From: CAZSHG01 sp964606695 [NCBI: uncultured bacterium]
GTDB lineage: Bacteria; UBP14; UBA6098
Assembly (NCBI GenBank): GCA_964606695.1
Contig: CAZSHG010000004.1
Span: 62,001-126,000, forward strand
Length of the DNA stretch: 64,000 bases
Reading direction: 5' to 3'
The notes under the pieces: generated by a model
Told to the model about the DNA's origin: nothing
The model's database searches: none
The model's input: only the letters and a program-made list of their open reading frames with translations
In this document: positions 27,763 through 36,208 of the stretch, in pieces
Position numbering within the stretch: the stretch's first letter is position 1
Layout of the letters: each line of letters begins with the position of its first letter
Program-made: the position numbers and the translations under genes

Positions 27763-28608
27763 TTGATCGATCTTCATATACACTCAGTTTATTCCGACGG
27801 CACCTGGACGCCCGAGGAAATCCTTGTTAACGCCGCGAAACGAGGGTTATCTGTGATAGCTCTAACCGACCACGATAACGTCGCCGGCCTGCCCTCGGCC
27901 ATTCGATTGGCTCCGGAATACGGTGTAAACCTTATTCCGGGAATCGAGATAACGAGTTACCATCGCAATGTGGAAACCCACGTCCTCGGTTACTTCCTCG
28001 ACTGCGGCAGTCTGGAATTCCAGGGAGTGATAAGTAGATTAACGTCATACCGGAATTCGGCGATTGCGGAAACAGTTGCCATTCTGAATAAAAAGGGCTA
28101 TAATATATCTATGGACGATGTTATTGAAACATCAATGAGCAGATATATTGGAAGGCCTCATGTCGCGCGGGCGCTATGTAATAATGGTATTATCGATCAT
28201 ATCCAGGACGCTTTCCACGGCGGTTTTATCGGGGATAAAGGCGAGTGTTTCGTGCCGATGAGCTATTTGACTATCGAGGATGCGATCTCCATAATCCTCG
28301 ATGCGGATGGAATCCCCGTTATAGCTCATCCGGGGGCGTGGCCAAATTCGGGCAATCTATTTCCCGAGAAGGATATTCGCCGTCTAAGAGATATAGGCCT
28401 GGAAGGCCTTGAATGCAAACATCCCAGGCACTCGAATAATATTCGGCGACATTTCGAAGATATCGCCGAATCTCTGGATATGGTCAAAACAGGCGGTTCC
28501 GACTGCCACGGAGAATACTACGATCCGGTGAAAATGGGGTCGGTTTCGATCCCCGCCGATTGGCTGGATAGACTTAAATCGAGAATAAAAACAGGAGGAA
28601 AGACATGA
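27763..28608 (+). CDS. PHP domain phosphoesterase, TrpH/RnaAM-like
   Basis: 281 residues from TTG at 27763 (AGGGG seven bases upstream); a TTG two codons earlier sits too close to that site. The PHP motifs are LIDLHIHSVYSDG, LTDHDNVAGLPSA, PGIEITSYH, VIAHPG and GGSDCHG, with the His/Asp metal ligands intact. Relatives (YciV/Rnm, CV1693) hydrolyse 3',5'-bisphosphonucleotides or the 5' ends of short RNA. Its stop overlaps the next start (ATGA), which couples it to a secreted lamin-tail protein although the two have no obvious biochemical link. Confidence 0.9.
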   Translation: MIDLHIHSVYSDGTWTPEEILVNAAKRGLSVIALTDHDNVAGLPSAIRLAPEYGVNLIPGIEITSYHRNVETHVLGYFLDCGSLEFQGVISRLTSYRNSAIAETVAILNKKGYNISMDDVIETSMSRYIGRPHVARALCNNGIIDHIQDAFHGGFIGDKGECFVPMSYLTIEDAISIILDADGIPVIAHPGAWPNSGNLFPEKDIRRLRDIGLEGLECKHPRHSNNIRRHFEDIAESLDMVKTGGSDCHGEYYDPVKMGSVSIPADWLDRLKSRIKTGGKT

Positions 28609-30230
28609 GAATTGCAATCTTATCGTCGGTTATTATCGCTGTGGCTTTTGCGATTAGCCCGGGCGACGTTGTCGTAAACGAGATTATGTATAACGGCCCG
28701 GAATCCGGCACCGACAACGAATGGATAGAGCTATACAATACTACCGGTTTGGATATTGTGCTCGATTCGACCTTTGAACTCACCGACGGCGAGGGAAGCT
28801 ACTACTTCGAGGGCGTTACGATTACCGCCGACGGTTATTTGACCGTCAAAGTCTCGGAAAACGACGTGGAACCGTTTCCGTTCACGCCGGATGTAGATGC
28901 GTCCGAATCCGGCATCGCTCTGTCGAACTCGAGTGACGACGTCATACTTATCGAGGGAACTACGACGATTGACGCCGTTACTTACGATGACGATTGGGGC
29001 GCTGACGGCGATGGGCCTTCGCTCGAGAGGATAGACCCGGAAGGGCCGTCGATGGTGGCGGAGAATTGGGGGCCAAGTATCCCGGATGGTGGAACTCCAG
29101 GCGAAGAGAACTCGATTTACGATCCGGGTGGAGATTTTCCGCCGTCGATCACCGACATTATCCACACTCCCGAATACCCCACGCCTACCGATGAAGTCGC
29201 CGTCACCGCGAACATCACCGATGCGGGAACAATTACCAAAGCAATGTGCTTTTTCAGCATCGACGACGACCCGGATGATTCACTCAACATGTTCGACGAC
29301 GGTTTGCATGGCGATTCTGGCCCCGACGACGATATCTGGGGCGCGATTATCGATCCCCAATCCGCCGGAACGAATGTCAGATACTACCTGGTGGTCGAGG
29401 ACGACGGCGCTCACTCCGAAACGACATGGACTTATGCATACTTCGTAACATCGGGGGACACTATCGATGCGAACGTAGTCGTAAACGAGATAATGTATAA
29501 TCCCGCATCCCCGATGGGAGATGCATATTACGAGTATATCGAGTTATTTAACCGCGGCTCATCCTCGTTCAATATCTCTAACTGGATTGTCAAAGACGAT
29601 AACGATTTCAACACCTTCATAATACCCGCAAGCACCATTCTCGGCCCGGGCAATTACCTCGTTCTCGCAACGAACCCGGATTCCATTGAAGCTTATTACG
29701 GCATAACCGGTGTGCTCGGCCCCGTCGATTTCAACCTCAACAACACCGGCGACGCGGTAAGACTCTACAATCCACTGGGGTCGTTGATGGATTATGTATA
29801 TTTCAGCGATATGGATCCCTGGCCAACCGAACCTGATGGCGGCGGTCCCTCCCTCTCGCTGATCAATGCCTCCCTGGACAACAACGATCCCGCAAGCTGG
29901 GAAGCGAGTTCCGGCGACGGCACACCGGGTACGCGAAATACGAGTGTCAGGGAATCTGATTCCAAACCGGACAAACTCGCCATTCTGCAACTTAGCCCGA
30001 ATCCTTTTAACGCAACGGTCATGGTCGATTTCCAGCTTATGAAAAATTGCGAATCGAAAATAAATATGTATGATATTAATGGTCGGATGATAGGCTGTTT
30101 CTGGGACGAAAAGACTTCCGGGGAGAATTCTATATCGATCGAGATGAACGATCATCCCGCGGGAATTTATCTCGTCGAACTGGATTACGGCTCCGGTGCG
30201 ATAGTAAAAAAAGCACTGCTTATCAAATAA
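28605..30230 (+). CDS. Secreted protein with two lamin-tail domains and sorting domain
   Basis: 541 residues with a short signal peptide (RIAILSSVIIAVAFA). Two lamin-tail (LTD) domains are visible, each opening with VVVNEIMYN (about residues 22-165 and 288-440: EWIELYNTTG, YEYIELFNRGSSSFNISNWIV) and closing with a DGPSLERIDP or GGPSLSLINA strand and DGGTPGEEN/GDGTPGTRN. A central Ig-like choice-of-anchor region lies between them (PPSITDIIHTPEYPTPTDEVAV). The C-terminal ~85 residues (LSPNPFNATVMVDFQL, GIYLVELDYG) are a sorting-like domain. LTD proteins are common on the surface of FCB bacteria, often beside exonuclease or phosphatase domains; none is fused here. Confidence 0.9.
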   Translation: MRIAILSSVIIAVAFAISPGDVVVNEIMYNGPESGTDNEWIELYNTTGLDIVLDSTFELTDGEGSYYFEGVTITADGYLTVKVSENDVEPFPFTPDVDASESGIALSNSSDDVILIEGTTTIDAVTYDDDWGADGDGPSLERIDPEGPSMVAENWGPSIPDGGTPGEENSIYDPGGDFPPSITDIIHTPEYPTPTDEVAVTANITDAGTITKAMCFFSIDDDPDDSLNMFDDGLHGDSGPDDDIWGAIIDPQSAGTNVRYYLVVEDDGAHSETTWTYAYFVTSGDTIDANVVVNEIMYNPASPMGDAYYEYIELFNRGSSSFNISNWIVKDDNDFNTFIIPASTILGPGNYLVLATNPDSIEAYYGITGVLGPVDFNLNNTGDAVRLYNPLGSLMDYVYFSDMDPWPTEPDGGGPSLSLINASLDNNDPASWEASSGDGTPGTRNTSVRESDSKPDKLAILQLSPNPFNATVMVDFQLMKNCESKINMYDINGRMIGCFWDEKTSGENSISIEMNDHPAGIYLVELDYGSGAIVKKALLIK

Positions 30231-30231
30231 A

Positions 30232-31929
30232 TTGGAAACAAAGGAAACAATATTATTTCTGCTGATCACGGGGGTGCTTATTTCCGCACCCCCGACGATT
30301 ACCAATCTCAATTTCCTCGAGGAAACCGACTGCGACGGCGTAAACTACGTATTGGTCTGTTACGAGGTCGAGGACACCGACGGCGATTCTATCAATGTCG
30401 AGTTCAAGGTTTACGACTCCGGCCTGCCAGTCCCAACCGCTACTACACACGATATCGTTGTCGGTTATCCCCCGCCCAATTTGGGGTGGGTTTATTCCGG
30501 AGTCCATTGTTTCTACTGGGATATGAGTGCCGATTACCCCGGTCACGAAGGCTGTGATTTCGATATTCAGATAGAAATCATGAACGAGACAACTGAGATT
30601 CTGACCGTTACCGATTCTTTTCCTATCCCCGATGCCGAGGGTGTCGCGTGGGACGGCGAATATTTGCGTGTAACCCGTAGCTGGTATGACGATCCGTTGG
30701 ATACGCAACGAGTTTTCCGCGTCGATCCGACAACGCACGAGGTTTTCGCCGATTCATGCATCACCGACGATTTATTCGCCGGTTATACAGCCGATTGCGA
30801 ATGGCATGACGGCTATCTCTGGATTCTCGGCGGCGGCATGTCCGGCCAGCGCGCCAAACTTTTCAAATTCGATGTCTCGACATGCACGATACTCGACTCT
30901 TCGGCGGCGCTAATCCCCCCAACCCGCTGGGGGCAGGGAATTGCGTGGTTCGGAAGTCATTTTTACGCGACCGACTCGCGCGGCAAGATTTATGAGGTCG
31001 AATCGACGCCGCCATATACATCGACGCTGTGGCTCGATCTCGAGACGATGTATCCGGCTTTATTTGGCGGCTCGGCGACAGTGGATGCGCTTGTTTTCGC
31101 TCATGGATTTATCTGGTTGTTGCGGAATCCCGGTCCCGCCAATCATGTGCTTCTTCAGGTCGATTTGGCCGGGACAATTATCGACAGCTTCGCGCTGGCT
31201 TCGACCGCGACTTACGGCCCGGAGGGCATCACATTCGACGGCAGTTGCTTCTGGTACACCGATCACACCGACGGCCAGGTTTTCCGAATATGCCTTTACA
31301 GCGCTTATGACACTTTAAATATCGGCGGTTGCCTTGATTCGCGCGATCCCGTGGTCACTCTCGATTGCCCGATCGTCCCGACCGCGTTGAGCGATTCTCT
31401 TGATCTTTCCTGGCACGTCGATGACATGTTTTTCGATTTCGATCCCTGCAGTCTCGTTGTGGGAACGTCTATGGAGGTCGATACTTACGTTGTAACGGAT
31501 ACTTCCATAAGGATTCTCCCGCCCGCCGGCTGTGATTCCGCTTATGTTTACATCCAGGTGCCGGACAGCTTTTGCAATTGGGGCACGGATTTATGTTCTT
31601 TTGCGATTTGCAGTGAACAGATAACCCGGTTGGTTTGCGCGCCCTGCGGGGGATTCTCTTCCTGTAGCACGCAGACTGCGGATTTCATGATTTCAGATTC
31701 GCTATGCGCGTCGGCTATCCAGAGCGTATTCTTTACGATAAAGCTTTTCCATCCGATTGGAGACAGCACGATAATTTTCCGGGAGGGGCCGGCACCGGGC
31801 GTTATCCTTACACCGGAAGCGGACTCTACGAGAGTGTCTCTGACCGATATCCTCTATTCCGACGGCGATAGCATCTGGATTTCGTTCGACAGTCTTTTCA
31901 CAGCAACCGGTTGTAAAACGGTTCCATAA
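30232..31929 (+). CDS. Secreted cysteine-containing beta-propeller-like protein
   Basis: 565 residues from TTG at 30232, one base after the lamin-tail gene; no good ribosome site, so the start is uncertain. A hydrophobic N-terminus (ILFLLITGVLISA) suggests export. Residues ~120-360 have repeated strands of the YVTN/NHL type (AEGVAWDGEYLRVTRSW, GYLWILGGG, GQGIAWFGSHFYATDSRG, EGITFDGSCFWYTDHTDG), consistent with a propeller. The rest is Ig-like and rich in cysteines (about 20 in total), which suggests disulphides in an extracytoplasmic protein. It has no sorting domain, unlike its upstream neighbour. Function unknown. Confidence 0.78.
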   Translation: METKETILFLLITGVLISAPPTITNLNFLEETDCDGVNYVLVCYEVEDTDGDSINVEFKVYDSGLPVPTATTHDIVVGYPPPNLGWVYSGVHCFYWDMSADYPGHEGCDFDIQIEIMNETTEILTVTDSFPIPDAEGVAWDGEYLRVTRSWYDDPLDTQRVFRVDPTTHEVFADSCITDDLFAGYTADCEWHDGYLWILGGGMSGQRAKLFKFDVSTCTILDSSAALIPPTRWGQGIAWFGSHFYATDSRGKIYEVESTPPYTSTLWLDLETMYPALFGGSATVDALVFAHGFIWLLRNPGPANHVLLQVDLAGTIIDSFALASTATYGPEGITFDGSCFWYTDHTDGQVFRICLYSAYDTLNIGGCLDSRDPVVTLDCPIVPTALSDSLDLSWHVDDMFFDFDPCSLVVGTSMEVDTYVVTDTSIRILPPAGCDSAYVYIQVPDSFCNWGTDLCSFAICSEQITRLVCAPCGGFSSCSTQTADFMISDSLCASAIQSVFFTIKLFHPIGDSTIIFREGPAPGVILTPEADSTRVSLTDILYSDGDSIWISFDSLFTATGCKTVP

Positions 31930-32169
31930 CTACCCGGTGATATATTCTTTAAATCCCGGTATTTTCGGATATTGATCCGGCTTCTCTCTCAATCCCACTA
32001 ACTCTACCTCGCCATCGCGGATTTTCCTGAAAGTCCTTTCCAGTTCCGGCGTTGTGAGAGTTTGCAAAGATAAAAGGTAAATCTTTTTACGTCGGAATTC
32101 CCTCGCTTTTCTGGCGGACCTTTTCCACGCCTTCATCCTGTGATCCCTTCTCTGTTTTCTTTTCGACAT
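31930..32169 (-). CDS. Small highly basic protein of unknown function
   Basis: 79 residues on the minus strand, with GAGGAG eight bases before the ATG. The first 30 residues are very rich in Lys and Arg (MSKRKQRRDHRMKAWKRSAR...), followed by a short helical, mixed-charge tail ending PKIPGFKEYITG. The strong ribosome site and the convergent placement, abutting the propeller gene, support a real gene. The basic start may bind nucleic acid. I do not recognise a family. Confidence 0.65.
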   Translation of the reverse strand: MSKRKQRRDHRMKAWKRSARKAREFRRKKIYLLSLQTLTTPELERTFRKIRDGEVELVGLREKPDQYPKIPGFKEYITG

Positions 32170-32210
32170 GATTCACACTCCTCACGCTTCTATTCGATAT
32201 TTGTAAGCCC

Positions 32211-32239
32211 TTGACATATACTCGATTATTCTCTATATT
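32211..32239 (+). promoter_or_regulatory. Sigma-70-like promoter
   Basis: TTGACA (32211-32216), 17-bp spacer, TATATT (32234-32239): a near-consensus promoter, with the start ATG at 32271 about 25 nt after the predicted transcript start. Confidence 0.75.
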
Positions 32240-32270
32240 GTTGTTTCGCAACGACGAACGAAAGGTGCCT

Positions 32271-32603
32271 ATGGAAATCGGAAATCTCGAGGGAAAGACA
32301 GTCAGGATAACTCTGGTCGGGCACGAAATGCTCGATCGCTTTATACGTCCGAAAATCGAATCCAATCTTCCCACGTTTTCCCTTGTCGCGTTGGTCGAAT
32401 CGGTAAATGATCAACTCGGTCTCTGGATAAAAATCCCGGAATATCCCGTTTACGACAACGTCGAGGGGAAAAAGGAATTGCATCCTGCCCTGATGCTGAT
32501 AAGATATGAATATATAACGTCTATCGTTCATTTTCCCGAAGTCCTTGAGGACGAATCCAAGCGCCAACGTATAGGTTTCAACGCCGAGGACGAAATCGTA
32601 TAG
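32271..32603 (+). CDS. Hypothetical protein, 110 residues
   Basis: The ATG at 32271 has AAAGG at good spacing and follows the promoter at 32211; upstream in-frame codons overlap that promoter and are not used. The protein starts MEIGNLEGKTVRITLVGHEM and has alternating short strands and helices without membrane segments. No catalytic motif or known family is recognised. It is followed by a short hairpin and then an XRE regulator on the same strand. Confidence 0.72.
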   Translation: MEIGNLEGKTVRITLVGHEMLDRFIRPKIESNLPTFSLVALVESVNDQLGLWIKIPEYPVYDNVEGKKELHPALMLIRYEYITSIVHFPEVLEDESKRQRIGFNAEDEIV

Positions 32604-32622
32604 GCGGACATTTGTTCGCCTA
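32601..32622 (+). terminator. Short hairpin overlapping the stop codon of the 32271 gene
   Basis: TAGGCGGA and TTCGCCTA pair as an 8-bp stem (one G-U) around a 6-nt loop; the TAG stop is its first three bases. It is followed by TAAAATAA rather than a clean U-run, so it is only a possible terminator. Confidence 0.4.
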
Positions 32623-32658
32623 TAAAATAACGTCGTTTTTCAGTCTGTCAAGGGCTAT

Positions 32659-32676
32659 TTTCACTTTTAAGTGAAA
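32659..32676 (+). promoter_or_regulatory. Inverted repeat at the start of the XRE regulator gene
   Basis: TTTCACTT and AAGTGAAA form a perfect 8+8 dyad with a 2-bp centre, ending at the first base of the regulator's ATG. The position suits an autoregulatory operator that covers the promoter or start. Confidence 0.5.
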
Positions 32677-33092
32677 TGTTTATGAGTGAGAAAAAGAACT
32701 CTACTTTCGCTAAGAACGTCCGATTTATTCGCAAAGCTCTGGGAATAAGTGAAATGGGCGCGCCTTATTCTCAAACGGAATTCGGAGAAAAAATGGACGT
32801 AACCAAGAGATCGGTGGTGCTCTGGGAAAGCGGTAACGTTCCCAACAGTAGCAACCTCCGCAAACTCGCTCAACTGTTTTCGTCTATGTTGGGCGTGGAT
32901 ATCAACGCGAATCTCCTTCTCAAAAATGACATTACGGACAAGGTTGAACTGCTCCCGAGGAGCGATTTCGAACGGGAGTTTTCGCCCGAACACCGGAAGA
33001 TATTGAGATCGCTTTTTCTTTCCGCCGGCAGTTTGAACAAAACCCAGCTAAGAAAAGTAGTGAAATACGTCGATAAAATTAAGAAGAAGTAG
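32676..33092 (+). CDS. XRE-family helix-turn-helix transcriptional regulator
   Basis: 138 residues; ATG at 32676 or at 32682, neither with a clear ribosome site. Residues ~10-75 are a Cro/C1-type HTH (FAKNVRFIRKALGISEMGA, SQTEFGEKMDVTKRSVVLWESGNVPNSSNLRKLAQLF). The C-terminal half is helical (FSPEHRKILRSLFLSAGSLNKTQLRKVVKYVDKI) and may mediate dimerisation. A perfect dyad abuts its start, which suggests self-regulation. It ends 11 bp before the SRP RNA. Confidence 0.85.
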   Translation: MFMSEKKNSTFAKNVRFIRKALGISEMGAPYSQTEFGEKMDVTKRSVVLWESGNVPNSSNLRKLAQLFSSMLGVDINANLLLKNDITDKVELLPRSDFEREFSPEHRKILRSLFLSAGSLNKTQLRKVVKYVDKIKKK

Positions 33093-33103
33093 TTTTTTGA
33101 AAA

Positions 33104-33371
33104 CCGTGCTAAGCGGGGGGTTGGCGGTCCCCTGAACCCGAAATCCGCCATACGCGGGGCTGAAATCCCGTCTGAGGTTAACCGGTCGCTTTGGATACGC
33201 TTTTTTGCGACGTTGATAGTCTGGCCTACGCGCAACGGACGCCTCCTGAACCCCGCCAGGTCCGGAAGGAAGCAACGGTAGGGAGTAGTGGCCGTGTGCC
33301 GCGTAGATACCGGGTTTGAGCCGCAAATGCGATTGAAGATGATGAACACGGGAATCGAGGACGGGGCACGG
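33104..33371 (+). ncRNA. ffs: Signal recognition particle RNA, bacterial large type (with Alu domain)
   Basis: About 268 nt, close to the 271 nt of Bacillus scRNA. The ends pair (CCGTGC at 33104-33109 with GCACGG at 33366-33371). The 5' half has the Alu-domain strings GTGCTAAGCGGGGGGTTGGC and AATCCGCCATACGCGGGGC; the apical S domain is CAGGTCCGGAAGGAAGCAAC (~33259-33278), the Ffh-binding helix 8. With Ffh it targets membrane and secreted proteins. The long form is best known from Firmicutes and a few deep lineages. Confidence 0.93.
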
Positions 33372-33406
33372 AAATTTATCGAGGGAAATATCGCCCCTTT
33401 GAAATT

Positions 33407-33949
33407 ATGCCTAAAAAAACCCCTCTGGACATATTCGTTCTGGCTGTTTTAAGCGACGGGCCACTGCATGGTTACGACATAATCGCGCGGATGCACAGGG
33501 AACATTTCGAAAGATGGATCGAAGTCGGAGATTCTTCGATATATCAATCGCTTTCGAGACTCGAGAAAAAAGGATATGTCAAAACCAGCGAGATACGTAT
33601 CGGAAAGAACCCGCCGAGAACGGTATATGAAATCAATAAGGAGGGAGAAAGATATCTGGAAGACGGTTTGCTGGAACTTCTTAAAACACCGCCGCTTTTT
33701 CCAGATGGACTCAATATTCCCTTGTTCGCCAGCAAAAATCTGAACAAAGCGGATTTAATTGCGGCTCTCGAAGAGCAAAAACGAATTGCTTTGTCGCGTC
33801 AAAAGGAAATCGAAGAAGAACAGGAGAAAACCAAAGACCAGAACAGCGATATTGGTATGCAATTGATTTATCAACGATTATTGGCGCTACACAAAGCGCA
33901 CGTCCGCTGGCTTACCGACGCCATTTTCCTCATCAAACGACGAAGATAG
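33407..33949 (+). CDS. PadR-family transcriptional regulator
   Basis: 180 residues. The N-terminal winged helix matches PadR: DIFVLAVLSDGPLHGYDIIARM, SSIYQSLSRLEKKGYVKTSE, RTVYEINKEGERYLEDGL. The C-terminal half (LNKADLIAALEEQKRIALSRQKEIEEEQEK, then LALHKAHVRWLTDAI) is a long coiled-coil helix, as in the Vir_act_alpha_C dimerisation domain. PadR proteins repress transporters or stress genes in response to small molecules; no target is evident next door. It starts 35 nt after the SRP RNA. Confidence 0.93.
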   Translation: MPKKTPLDIFVLAVLSDGPLHGYDIIARMHREHFERWIEVGDSSIYQSLSRLEKKGYVKTSEIRIGKNPPRTVYEINKEGERYLEDGLLELLKTPPLFPDGLNIPLFASKNLNKADLIAALEEQKRIALSRQKEIEEEQEKTKDQNSDIGMQLIYQRLLALHKAHVRWLTDAIFLIKRRR

Positions 33950-33975
33950 ACTTAAACGACTCGTTCCTCTGGGTT

Positions 33976-34578
33976 TTAGTGAGAATTTCTGTATTCGCGT
34001 TCTACGTCTTCCGGGTCGCGGCTTTCCACGCCGTTGCGGACGAATCCGTCTGAACTCGAAGCGAACAGGCAGTTCTTGAGATACTCATAATCGAGCATAA
34101 CAAAACGGTCGCAGACATGGCGTAAATACGACGACACCTCATCGGGGAAGAAGGCGTTGATAACGTTCAGTCCCATATCCTTAACGGCCTCTACCGCAGG
34201 CGAATAATCGCCGTCGCCGGAGACTATTATGGCTATGTCGTAATTTATTTTCGAGCCGAATCTGACCAGGTCCACGGCGAGCTGGACATCCACGCCTTTC
34301 TCGATAAGGCTATCTCCCCTACGCTCGACCCGTGCCGTAACGACCTGCATATTGGGGACTTCCTGGAGGTAAGTTATGAATTTTTGCTGGCTTTCGTATA
34401 TCTTTTCATCGTCCTCGCGGCGAAATTCCGCCGTGTAGAAATAAGCTCGCACCAGATCGTACTCCATGGCGATTTTGGTGATGAATTTTTCGTAATTAAG
34501 ATTATAATTCCCGATATTCTTCTTCAATCCAAAATAAAGGTTATTGCCGTCGATGAATATCATAGCTCGTTTTGCCAT
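33976..34578 (-). CDS. NYN (LabA/DUF88) domain putative RNase
   Basis: 200 residues; AAGGAG six bases before the ATG. The PIN-like NYN fold has its acidic residues in AMIFIDGNNLYFGLKK, DVQLAVDLVRFG and IIVSGDGDYSPAVEAVKDMG. Family members are metal-dependent ribonucleases involved in RNA turnover, or LabA-like regulators. It stands alone between convergent PadR and the gcv operon, with its own promoter at 34619-34648. The last ~25 residues are polar and probably disordered. Confidence 0.92.
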   Translation of the reverse strand: MAKRAMIFIDGNNLYFGLKKNIGNYNLNYEKFITKIAMEYDLVRAYFYTAEFRREDDEKIYESQQKFITYLQEVPNMQVVTARVERRGDSLIEKGVDVQLAVDLVRFGSKINYDIAIIVSGDGDYSPAVEAVKDMGLNVINAFFPDEVSSYLRHVCDRFVMLDYEYLKNCLFASSSDGFVRNGVESRDPEDVEREYRNSH

Positions 34579-34618
34579 AGTAACTCCTTTTTTAGCTTCT
34601 AAACCGAGGCCGGAAAAT

Positions 34619-34648
34619 ATTATATCGGGTTGATTTGATGGAAATCAA
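34619..34648 (-). promoter_or_regulatory. Sigma-70-like promoter of the NYN gene
   Basis: Reading the minus strand: TTGATT (34648-34643), 18-bp spacer, TATAAT (34624-34619), with the ATG about 45 nt downstream. A dyad TTTGAT/ATCAAA with a 4-bp centre (34634-34649) covers the -35 box and could bind a repressor. Confidence 0.6.
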
Positions 34649-34702
34649 AATTTGACGATAACTTCCCGAAAAATTAAACTTAAAGGCTTCGGTCTAATTC
34701 GT

Positions 34703-34726
34703 CGGGGGGCTGTATTTCGCCCCCCG
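34703..34726 (-). terminator. GC-rich stem-loop downstream of the gcv operon
   Basis: CGGGGGGC and GCCCCCCG form a perfect 8-bp stem around an 8-nt loop, 16 bp after the gcvPB stop. There is no U-run on the minus-strand side, so it may stabilise or end the transcript with help. Confidence 0.5.
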
Positions 34727-34741
34727 TGTTAATATTCAGTT

Positions 34742-36208
34742 TTATAAATCCTCGGGGATAGGCCAGATTATAACCTTTGCTCTCGCGGCTTTCCCCTCGT
34801 CCAATCTGCCTATTGGGGTTTTCACCGGCGCAGAATGGAGAATCTCCGGGTTTTCCTTCGCCTCTTCGGCGATATTGATCATAGCCGTGGCGAATTCGTC
34901 CAGCGTTTGTTTACTCTCCGTCTCCGTAGGCTCGATCATAAGCGCCTCCGGAACGATCAACGGAAAGGACATGGTCGGCGCATGGAAACCGTAATCCAAC
35001 AGGCGTTTGGCGACATCCGTGTTTCGGATGCCGTAATCTTTCAAAGGCGTGCTGTCCGCAACGAATTCATGCATGGGAGTGGAACTGTATTTTAAGCCGT
35101 AATGGTCTCGTATCTTCGAGAGCAGATAATTCGAGTTCATCACCGCCCATTCGCTGACTTCTCGAATTCCCTCGGCACCGAGCATACGCAGATACAGCCA
35201 CGCTTTTACCATCACCAGAAAATTTCCGAAGAACCCGCCGATTTTACCTATCGACTGCGGTTTATCCCAGTCGAAATATGCTACCCCGTCGTCGTGTCTG
35301 CCGACAACCGGAATGGGCAGGAAAGGCTCGAGATGCTTCTTCACGCTGACCGGTCCGGAACCGGGCCCTCCACCGCCGTGCGGAGTGCTGAAGGTCTTGT
35401 GTAGATTGAAATGCATGACGTCGAAACCTATATCCCCCGGGCGGACAATACCCATCATCGCGTTCAGGTTCGCACCGTCCATATACATCTGAGCGCCGAC
35501 GCCGTGAACCATTTCCGATATCTCCTTTATCTCTTTCTCGAAGATTCCGAGTGTATTCGGATTTGTTAGCATAATCGCGGCAGTATCCTCAGAGAGGGCT
35601 TCGGCGAGATGATCGAGGTCGACCATGCCGTCGTTTCTGCTCTTGATTTGCACCGGTTTGTATCCGCTGAAAACGATGCTGGCGGGATTCGTGCCGTGGG
35701 CACTATCCGGCAGGATTATCTCCTTACGCGGATTGCCGTTACTTTCGTGGTATGCCCGAATCAGTAGCAGACCTGCGAATTCGCCGTGAGCGCCCGCCGC
35801 TGGTTGAAGCGTGATAGCGTCGTGCCCAACTATCTCGCAGAGCATCTCCCCCAACTGCGCCATGAGTTCGATAGCGCCGGAAGCGAATTTGCTTCCCGTT
35901 AGCGGATGAAGTCCGGTAAAGCCCTTGTTGGCGGCGGCGGACTCGTTCGCTTTGGGATTATATTTCATCGTGCAACTGCCGAGAGGATAGAATCCTTTGT
36001 CCACGTGATGATTCAGGTTGGACAACCTGACGAAATGCCGCATGACATCGATTTCGGCCAATTCCGGCAAGCCTATATCGCCCTTTCGACGCATATTATC
36101 TGGAATATTTTCCATAGTTTCCGGGACGTCCAGTTCCGGCAAATTTGTCCCGCGAACGCCCGAACGTGAAAGTTCGAAGATCGTCTTTTCGATTATTCTA
36201 TCCGCCAT
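34742..36208 (-). CDS. gcvPB: Glycine dehydrogenase (decarboxylating) subunit 2
   Basis: 488 residues, the normal size of the split P-protein beta subunit. The PLP-lysine block MHFNLHKTFSTPHGGGGPGSGP (~218) and PLGSCTMKYNPKANE (~77) are diagnostic; SAHGTNPASIV and MTNPNTLGIFE-type strands (LTNPNTLGIFE) follow. With GcvPA it decarboxylates glycine and passes the aminomethyl group to lipoyl-GcvH. It is the last gene of gcvH-gcvPA-x-y-gcvPB; its ATG shares bases with the stop of the upstream pseudo-transglutaminase gene, so translation is coupled. No gcvT is present in the window. Confidence 0.97.
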   Translation of the reverse strand: MADRIIEKTIFELSRSGVRGTNLPELDVPETMENIPDNMRRKGDIGLPELAEIDVMRHFVRLSNLNHHVDKGFYPLGSCTMKYNPKANESAAANKGFTGLHPLTGSKFASGAIELMAQLGEMLCEIVGHDAITLQPAAGAHGEFAGLLLIRAYHESNGNPRKEIILPDSAHGTNPASIVFSGYKPVQIKSRNDGMVDLDHLAEALSEDTAAIMLTNPNTLGIFEKEIKEISEMVHGVGAQMYMDGANLNAMMGIVRPGDIGFDVMHFNLHKTFSTPHGGGGPGSGPVSVKKHLEPFLPIPVVGRHDDGVAYFDWDKPQSIGKIGGFFGNFLVMVKAWLYLRMLGAEGIREVSEWAVMNSNYLLSKIRDHYGLKYSSTPMHEFVADSTPLKDYGIRNTDVAKRLLDYGFHAPTMSFPLIVPEALMIEPTETESKQTLDEFATAMINIAEEAKENPEILHSAPVKTPIGRLDEGKAARAKVIIWPIPEDL

